From Methylibium petroleiphilum PM1 (lineage in GTDB: Bacteria; Pseudomonadota; Gammaproteobacteria; Burkholderiales; Burkholderiaceae_C), in NCBI RefSeq assembly GCF_000015725.1, contig NC_008825.1, positions 2,542,001-2,606,000 on the forward strand: a stretch of 64,000 bases of DNA. Direction: 5' to 3'. Below, piece by piece: positions 59,224-64,000 of this stretch. Under the pieces are notes generated by a model. The model did no database searches. It was given only the letters and a program-made list of their open reading frames with translations, and was not told the DNA's origin. Numbering within the stretch: the stretch's first letter is position 1; each line of letters starts with the position of its first letter. The translations under genes and the position numbers were made by a program.

Positions 59224-60684
59224 TTAGATCGGAAGCCTGGGACCTCGGCGAACATCTCCTGCCGGCGATTGCGAATGCATCGCACGCCAAACTTCGGCCA
59301 GTCGACGAATCGCTTCATTGCTCGTCTCCGTCGGCACGGTGAAGGGCAAGCGAACGAAACGCTCGAATGCATCGTCTATTCCAAACCTCGGGCCAGCTGA
59401 AAGAAGGACTCCTGCGTGGCCTGCCGCACTGACGAAGCGCGATGAGATTCGCTCTTGTAGATCGACCCAAAGGCTAAGTCCGCCGAGCGCCCTCGTCGGA
59501 CGCCATTCAGGAATGTGGTTGTTCAGCTGAGAGACCAACTCGTCGCGAGCAGTGCGAAGCACTTGTCGGCGATGCGCGACCACTTCGTGCAACCGGGGGA
59601 ACAGTGAGGCGACGATCAGCTGCTCGAGGATCGGACTCGACATGTCGAGCGGAGGACGAAGACCCGCCACCTTGCGAATGACGGCAGCCGGGGCGCGCAG
59701 CCACCCGACGCGTATTCCGCCCCAAAAGATCTTGCTCGCCGATCCAATCGTCACGATGGGCGTCGCTTCTTCGGAGCCATAGACGCCTGTCGGCTCCGGT
59801 GCGTCGTGTTCGATGCCGAGTTCAACAAGTGTCTCGTCGATGATCAGGGGCGTCCGTGTTCGATGTGCTGCAAGGACAAGCTGCTTGCGGTCCGCGGGGG
59901 ACATGCAGAGGCCGGTCGGGTTGTGAAAGTCCGGAACGAAATAGCCCAGTTGCGCTCCGGAATCTCGCATGGTGGACGCGATCAGGTCGAGGTCCCACTT
60001 CCCTTCGTTGAAGGGCACCGGAACCGGCCGGGCGCCCCGCTGACGGATGGCGTCGAGGGCATTGGGGTAAGTCGGATGCTCAACAATGACCTTTGACCCG
60101 TGGTCCGCAAAAGCCATGATGGCGAGGCTGAGCGCCTGTTGGGCGCCACTCGTTATCAACACCTGCTCTGCATGGGTGGGAAGGCCTCGTGCCGAGAACC
60201 GTGCGGCGACGACCTCCCTCAGCTTGGGCAAGCCGAGCAGGTTGTAGCCGTGTCCGCGCAGGTGAATTGACAGCTGACCGGTGGCCTCGGCCATCGCGGA
60301 ATGGAACACCTCCACGGGCGCGCTCAGAGCGGCATGGGAAAGATCCAGCTCACTTCTTGCTGCACCTGGAAGCCAAGGCGCAGTCGCTTTGGAGTCCACG
60401 TCCTCAGGCAGTGCAATCCATGTCCCGGATCCTTGTTGGCTTTGCAGGAATCCGCACTGCCTCAGAAGGTCATACGCGGCCGCTACGGTGGTTCTGCTGA
60501 TGGCCAGCTCCGCTGCCAGCGAACGTTCGCTAGGTAGGCGGGTCATCACGGGAAGTCGGCCGTCCAGGACCATCAGCCGCGTTTGCTCCGCCAGCGTTGA
60601 GGCGAGGTTTCCACGAATCCCTTGGCGCCATTGGCCCAGATGCCTGGCAAAGCCTTGACTGCTCACGCGACGATCGATTTGCAT
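59224..60684 (-). CDS. MocR-type regulator (GntR-HTH fused to aminotransferase fold)
   Basis: A 486-residue protein: N-terminal GntR winged helix (about 25-95: LPSERSLAAELAISRTTVAAAYDLLRQ) joined to a class I aminotransferase-like domain. HNPTG (254-258), Asp 283 and PLP-binding Lys 318 in SASK are present, so it likely binds PLP. MocR proteins such as GabR and PdxR sense a metabolite through PLP. It is divergent from the hydrolase operon, with direct repeats between. Ends with a basic tail. Confidence 0.88.
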   Translation of the reverse strand: MQIDRRVSSQGFARHLGQWRQGIRGNLASTLAEQTRLMVLDGRLPVMTRLPSERSLAAELAISRTTVAAAYDLLRQCGFLQSQQGSGTWIALPEDVDSKATAPWLPGAARSELDLSHAALSAPVEVFHSAMAEATGQLSIHLRGHGYNLLGLPKLREVVAARFSARGLPTHAEQVLITSGAQQALSLAIMAFADHGSKVIVEHPTYPNALDAIRQRGARPVPVPFNEGKWDLDLIASTMRDSGAQLGYFVPDFHNPTGLCMSPADRKQLVLAAHRTRTPLIIDETLVELGIEHDAPEPTGVYGSEEATPIVTIGSASKIFWGGIRVGWLRAPAAVIRKVAGLRPPLDMSSPILEQLIVASLFPRLHEVVAHRRQVLRTARDELVSQLNNHIPEWRPTRALGGLSLWVDLQERISSRFVSAAGHAGVLLSAGPRFGIDDAFERFVRLPFTVPTETSNEAIRRLAEVWRAMHSQSPAGDVRRGPRLPI

Positions 60685-60690
60685 GCGCTT

Positions 60691-60743
60691 GATCCACTAT
60701 CAGGCGATTGGCCATTTCCGTCGCCGCCATCCAGATCCAATAT
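60691..60743. promoter_or_regulatory. Direct repeats GATCCA(C/A)TAT, candidate MocR operator
   Basis: GATCCACTAT (60691-60700) and GATCCAATAT (60734-60743) are direct repeats, 33 bases between them, 43 bases start to start. GabR binds two direct repeats with a spacer of about 34 bases, the same geometry. They sit between the divergent MocR gene and the hydrolase gene. Confidence 0.5.
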
Positions 60744-60767
60744 AGCGGAATTGAGCGGCTTCATTCA

Positions 60768-60789
60768 ATCCACTTCGAGCGAAGTGGAT
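60768..60789. promoter_or_regulatory. Perfect 10-bp palindrome before the hydrolase gene
   Basis: ATCCACTTCG (60768-60777), AG, CGAAGTGGAT (60780-60789) is a perfect inverted repeat that begins 70 bases before the start of the hydrolase gene. Its arms contain GATCCAC-like sequence (the reverse of the direct repeats above), so it could be an additional regulator site or a leader hairpin. Confidence 0.4.
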
Positions 60790-60837
60790 CACCAAGACGC
60801 TCACCCTTGGTTTGCCGATTGGTGCAATGGAGAGCGA

Positions 60838-61590
60838 ATGAATCAGCTTGCTGCGGTCGAAGGTTCTGGCCTGCATCGTGTGCTCGTTCTTCACGGATGG
60901 GCACTCGACAGCGGGGTATGGCTGGCGAGCCGCGCTTTGACCGACCAGGCGCAGTTCTGCTACGCGTACTTCGATTTCCCGGGCTATGGAGTGAACCGAC
61001 GCCAAGCGCCGGCTGCAAGCCTGGACGATATGGCCGCTGCCGCGCTTGCGGCGGCCGATAGCCTCGGGTGGAGTTCGTTTTCGGTCGTGGGTCATTCGAT
61101 GGGCGGCGCCACGGCCATGCGGGTCGCGACGATGGCGCCCCAGCGCGTCCGCTCGGTGGTCGCGGTCACCCCAGCGTCGCCCGGAGGGACGCCACTCGAC
61201 GCAGATGCCTATGCCCACTTCCAAAGCGCATGGGCTGACCCGGCGACACGCATCGTCAAGGCGCTCTCGCCGGGCATTGCACCGGTCGACCTGCGCAACC
61301 TTTCAGCGCGCAACCGCGCCACGATGAACCAAGTCGTCTGGGACGCGTACCTCGCGAACTGGACCTCTGCCAATTTTCTGACCGAGTTGAAGAACTACGA
61401 CGGCCCCGTCGAGTTGCTGTACGGAGAAGACGACCCGTTCGTCACGCCGGCTTACCTGTCCTCAACGATCGCCGCGCTGCCCCGGCACAACTTGCGTTGC
61501 ATCGCCAAGGCAGGTCACTACCCCATGGTCGAGCAACCCGCCTCGACCGTCGGCTTATGGGAAGCGGCGCTGGCCACGTCAGCACGCTGA
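60838..61590 (+). CDS. Alpha/beta-hydrolase
   Basis: A 250-residue alpha/beta-hydrolase fold enzyme: oxyanion-hole HGW (19-21), nucleophile elbow GHSMGG (Ser 87), acid GEDDPF and the C-terminal His in GHYPMVEQP. Resembles BioH/haloperoxidase-like esterases; substrate unknown. Start 60838 has GGAGAG 5 bases upstream. Divergent from MocR, 27 bases before the next hydrolase gene, so they are probably one operon. Confidence 0.8.
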   Translation: MNQLAAVEGSGLHRVLVLHGWALDSGVWLASRALTDQAQFCYAYFDFPGYGVNRRQAPAASLDDMAAAALAAADSLGWSSFSVVGHSMGGATAMRVATMAPQRVRSVVAVTPASPGGTPLDADAYAHFQSAWADPATRIVKALSPGIAPVDLRNLSARNRATMNQVVWDAYLANWTSANFLTELKNYDGPVELLYGEDDPFVTPAYLSSTIAALPRHNLRCIAKAGHYPMVEQPASTVGLWEAALATSAR

Positions 61591-61617
61591 CCTTCACTGA
61601 CTCAAGGAGACGTACGA

Positions 61618-62469
61618 ATGCCAGTTGATGCACACGCACAAGGACTGCTGGATGCCCTCAAGGCGCAGGGCCTCAAGTCGTTCGAACAGATGACCATCGC
61701 CGAGGCGCGCGGCGCGATCGAGACGTTCGTGGGCCTGCAGGCTCCGCCAGAGGAGGTGAAGCAAGTCCACGATCTGACGGTGAAGGGGCCTGCAGGTGAG
61801 CTCCAGTACCGGATCTTCGTTCCCGCTGGTCCGACACCTATGCCGGTTCTCGTGTACTTCCACGGGGGCGGCTGGGTCGGTGGGAGTCTCGCGGTGGTGG
61901 ACGAACCCTGCCGGGCGATCGCGAACCGTTGCGGCGCCGTGGTCATCGCTGCGAGCTACCGACTTTCACCGGAAGCCCGGTTCCCCGCGGCGACGGACGA
62001 CGCGTACGCCGCAGTCCAATGGGCCAGCGCCAACGCCGCGACCTACGGCGGTGATGCGAGCCGTCTGGGCGTCATGGGCGACAGCGCCGGCGCCAATCTC
62101 GCGGCGGTTGTTTCAATGATGGCGCGTGATCGCAAGGGGCCGGCCATCAAGGCTCAGATCCTGACCTATCCCGTGATCCAGCGCGATGGCGACTTCGCCT
62201 CCCGCAAAGCCAATGAAGAGGGGTATCTGCTGACGTCGGCGGGTGTCGCGTGGTTCTGGAAGCAGTACCTGGCGAGCGATGCGGACGCGGTCAACCCGTA
62301 CGCATCGCCCATCATGGCCAAGGACCTGACCGGCCTGCCCCCTGCACTGGTGATGACCGCCGAATTCGACCCCGCGCGCGACGAAGGCGAGGCCTACGGC
62401 AAGGCGCTGGCCAAGGCGGGGGTTCCTGTGACGGTCCGCAGGTTCGAAGGTCTGATCCACGGCGTCTTC
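61618..62469 (+). pseudogene. HSL-family alpha/beta-hydrolase, 5' part, interrupted by an IS5 element
   Basis: The hormone-sensitive-lipase family is clear: HGGG (82-85) oxyanion hole, GDSAG (154-158, Ser 156), acid in EFDPARDEGE and His in LIHGVF. The IS element enters right after GVF codons (62464-62469). The present reading frame runs on into the IS to 62496 with seven foreign codons. Joining this part to 63684-63761 restores a 309-residue protein ending like other family members (see separate entry). All catalytic residues lie before the break, so the truncated product may keep some activity. Confidence 0.9.
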
Positions 62470-63679
62470 GGAAGCGCTGATCAACCCGCTTCGTGACCGC
62501 GACTCGGCCGACAGCGGGCGTTGATGGCGACTCGTGAACTCAGAAGTGGCACCGATGAGCCCCTTCTGCGGCACTTCGAGGCCGCTCTCAGGCCCCCGTT
62601 CATGCAGCAGACGCACTGAGGCCTTGGGCCAGCAATCGGCGCCGGGCGATGTACAAGTTGGCCAGCGCAGCGTGCGCCTTCGCGCGAGCTTCGTTCTTGG
62701 AGATCCCGCGGTAGCTGACCTTGCGGTAGCCGAACAGGTTCTTGATGACGTGGAACGGGTGTTCGACGATGGCCCGCACCTGAGCCTTGCGCCGTTCGAA
62801 CCACTCGTGCATCGCCTTGGCCGGCCCTTCGGGCATGGCCTTGAGTTGGCCGCGCTTCATGGCGATACGCCAATCCATGTCCTGGCGCAGCCTGCCCTCT
62901 TCCTGCGCCGTCGTGATCTCGTCTCGCCTCTGGATGCCGGTGTAGCCGCTGTCGCCGTGAACTTGGCTCTCCTGGCCATGCAGCAGTTCGTGCGCGTGCG
63001 CCACGTCAGCCTCGTTGGCCGCGGTGCAGACCACGCTGTGGATCAGACCCGACTCGGCATCCACGCCCGAGTGCATCTTCATCCCGAAGTGCCACTGGTT
63101 CCCCTTCTTGGTCTGGTGCATCTCGGGGTCGCGCTTGCCGTCCTCGTTCTTCGTCGAACTTGGCGCGGCAATGATGGTGGCGTCCACCACCGTGCCCTGG
63201 CGCATCAGCAGCCCACGCTCGGTGAGGTGCGCGTTGACCTCGGCCAGGATGGCCGACGTCAAGTCGTGCTGCTCGAGCAGGCGGCGGAACTTCAGCAGCG
63301 TTGTGGCGTCGGGTACGTTCTCCCGCCCAAGGTCGATGCCGATGAACTCGCGCATGGCCTGGCTGTCGTACAGCGCGTCTTCCAGTGCCTCGTCGGCCAG
63401 CGTGTACCACTGCTGCAGGAAGTACATGCGCAGCATCCGCGGCACGCCAATCGGCGGTCGGCCCACCTTGCCGCTCTTCGGGTAGTGCGGCTCGATCAGC
63501 GCCTCAAGCCGCGCCCACGGAACCACCACGTTCATCTCGGCCAGGAAGCGCTCCCGGCGCGTCTGGCGCTTCTTGCCGGCGTACTCGGCAGTGGCAAAAC
63601 TCGTCTGCTTCATGGCAGCATCATCGCCGCTGAATTCGCCGCACGCCATCGTGGCCTGCACGGATAAATCAGTGCTTCC
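62470..63679 (-). mobile_element. Intact IS5-family insertion sequence
   Basis: 1210 bases with imperfect inverted repeats: left GGAAGCGCTGATCAACCCG (62470-62488), right complement GGAAGCACTGATTTATCCG (63679 back to 63661), 15 of 19 bases matching. A 4-bp duplication CTTC flanks it (62466-62469 and 63680-63683). It carries one transposase gene of normal length, so it seems complete and recently inserted. Confidence 0.92.
62600..63613 (-). CDS. IS5-family transposase
   Basis: A 337-residue DDE transposase: an N-terminal DUF772-like domain (MKQTSFATAEYAGKKRQTRR, PRMLRMYFLQQWY), and the DDE region with VVDATIIAAPSS (first Asp), HGDSGYTG (second Asp) and the final Glu near RAIVEHPFHVIKNLFGYRKVSYRG. 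Start 63613 fits the IS5 N terminus; upstream frame is open but is IS end sequence. The gene fills the IS. Confidence 0.93.
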   Translation of the reverse strand: MKQTSFATAEYAGKKRQTRRERFLAEMNVVVPWARLEALIEPHYPKSGKVGRPPIGVPRMLRMYFLQQWYTLADEALEDALYDSQAMREFIGIDLGRENVPDATTLLKFRRLLEQHDLTSAILAEVNAHLTERGLLMRQGTVVDATIIAAPSSTKNEDGKRDPEMHQTKKGNQWHFGMKMHSGVDAESGLIHSVVCTAANEADVAHAHELLHGQESQVHGDSGYTGIQRRDEITTAQEEGRLRQDMDWRIAMKRGQLKAMPEGPAKAMHEWFERRKAQVRAIVEHPFHVIKNLFGYRKVSYRGISKNEARAKAHAALANLYIARRRLLAQGLSASAA

Positions 63680-63683
63680 CTTC

Positions 63684-63761
63684 TGGATGTCCGGTGCGGT
63701 TCCTCGCGGCGCCGAATTGCAACAGGCGATCGTGCAGTTCGTTTCCAAGCAGTTGAAGTAA
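63684..63761 (+). pseudogene. HSL-family alpha/beta-hydrolase, 3' part cut off by IS5
   Basis: 25 codons plus stop beyond the IS and the second CTTC: begins WMSGAVPRG and ends FVSKQLK, the usual C-terminal helix of HSL-type esterases. It is in frame with 61618-62469 when the IS and one CTTC copy are removed. It has no start of its own. Confidence 0.85.
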
Positions 63762-63785
63762 CCCACACACCAACAGGCCTCCTGA

Positions 63786-64000
63786 ATGAACACCTATGCC
63801 GTTCTCTGGACCTACACCGCCGATGCGGAGAAGGTCGCCCGCCACAAAGACAGCCACATGCAGTACATCAAAAGCCTGGCAGCGGGAGGCGCAATTGTCG
63901 AAGGGGGAGCCTGGCGTGACGGCTCGGGCGCATTGATCATCTTCCGCGCCAGTGATCGCGAACAGATCAGGGGCTACCTGGACGCCGATCCATTCACGAC
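63786..64000 (+). CDS. YciI-like (dimeric alpha-beta barrel) protein, 3' partial
   Basis: The open frame runs from ATG 63786 to the window end (71 codons seen). It begins MNTYAVLWTYTADAEKVARHKDSHMQ and contains FRASDREQIRGYLDADPF, the YciI/EthD-like pattern of small dimeric enzymes. It starts 24 bases after the disrupted hydrolase gene, so it is likely the third gene of that operon, and the IS may affect its expression. Confidence 0.75.
   Translation, partial: MNTYAVLWTYTADAEKVARHKDSHMQYIKSLAAGGAIVEGGAWRDGSGALIIFRASDREQIRGYLDADPFT

Noticed and set aside
59148-59372. 74-codon minus-strand open frame after the MocR gene
   Set aside because: Overlaps the MocR C terminus in another frame and has no start signal; at most a decayed fragment.
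62470-62496. Natural C terminus of the HSL-type hydrolase
   Set aside because: The last codons derive from the IS end; the true tail is found in frame beyond the second CTTC.

Overview
The window is GC-rich (mostly about 65-70 %) DNA that reads as a betaproteobacterium of the order Burkholderiales; the genus cannot be fixed from the sequence. The clues are codon use, a beta-type tRNA-Gly(CCC), a soxCDYZAXB operon and an integrated conjugative element of the clc/PFGI-1/PAGI-2 family. All calls are from reading the sequence; no database search was possible.

Region 1 (1 to about 32,030) is the right half of an integrative and conjugative element (ICE). It runs from the end of pilL through the conjugation module: lytic transglycosylase, TraD coupling protein, the small TIGR037xx pore proteins, TraC/VirB4 ATPase, DsbA-like oxidase, RadC-like protein, TraG-like protein and MobH/TraI relaxase. 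It then reaches an Xre regulator, a LysR effector-domain protein without a DNA-binding domain, and a P4/IntB13-type integrase next to a tRNA-Gly gene that is the attachment site. Two defence cargos interrupt the conserved gene order. A four-gene restriction-modification-like operon (ribbon-helix-helix protein, Eco57I-like methyltransferase, second methyltransferase, PLD-type nuclease; 5804-10256) splits the mating-pore operon. An AbiEi/AbiEii type IV toxin-antitoxin pair (25102-26773) sits just before the relaxase and a candidate oriT.

Region 2 (32,088 to about 34,790), outside the tRNA, is clearly AT-richer. It holds small secreted proteins on the minus strand, including one with collagen-like Gly-X-Y repeats, plus a gene remnant, and looks like foreign DNA beside the tRNA hotspot.

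Region 3 (34,789-44,700) is ordinary chromosome: LuxR and LysR regulators, a cupin, an AraC/EutR-like regulator with ethanolamine permease and ethanolamine ammonia-lyase (eat-eutB-eutC), and several small envelope or hypothetical proteins.

Region 4 (44,733-58,860) is a complete sulfur-oxidation locus: soxC, D, Y, Z, A, X, B with DsrE and GlcG/HbpS proteins, a flavocytochrome c sulfide dehydrogenase pair (FccA/SoxE and FccB/SoxF), a SoxH-like metallo-hydrolase, a thioredoxin-like protein, a small cytochrome c, a YeeE/TsuA sulfur transporter, and two ArsR repressors with the cysteine pattern of SqrR/BigR persulfide sensors. Together these should oxidise thiosulfate and sulfide in the periplasm and sense reactive sulfur.

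Region 5 (59,224-64,000) has a MocR-type regulator divergent from two alpha/beta-hydrolase genes. The second is interrupted by an intact IS5-family element with inverted repeats and a 4-bp target duplication; removing the element restores the frame exactly. A YciI-like gene runs off the window end.
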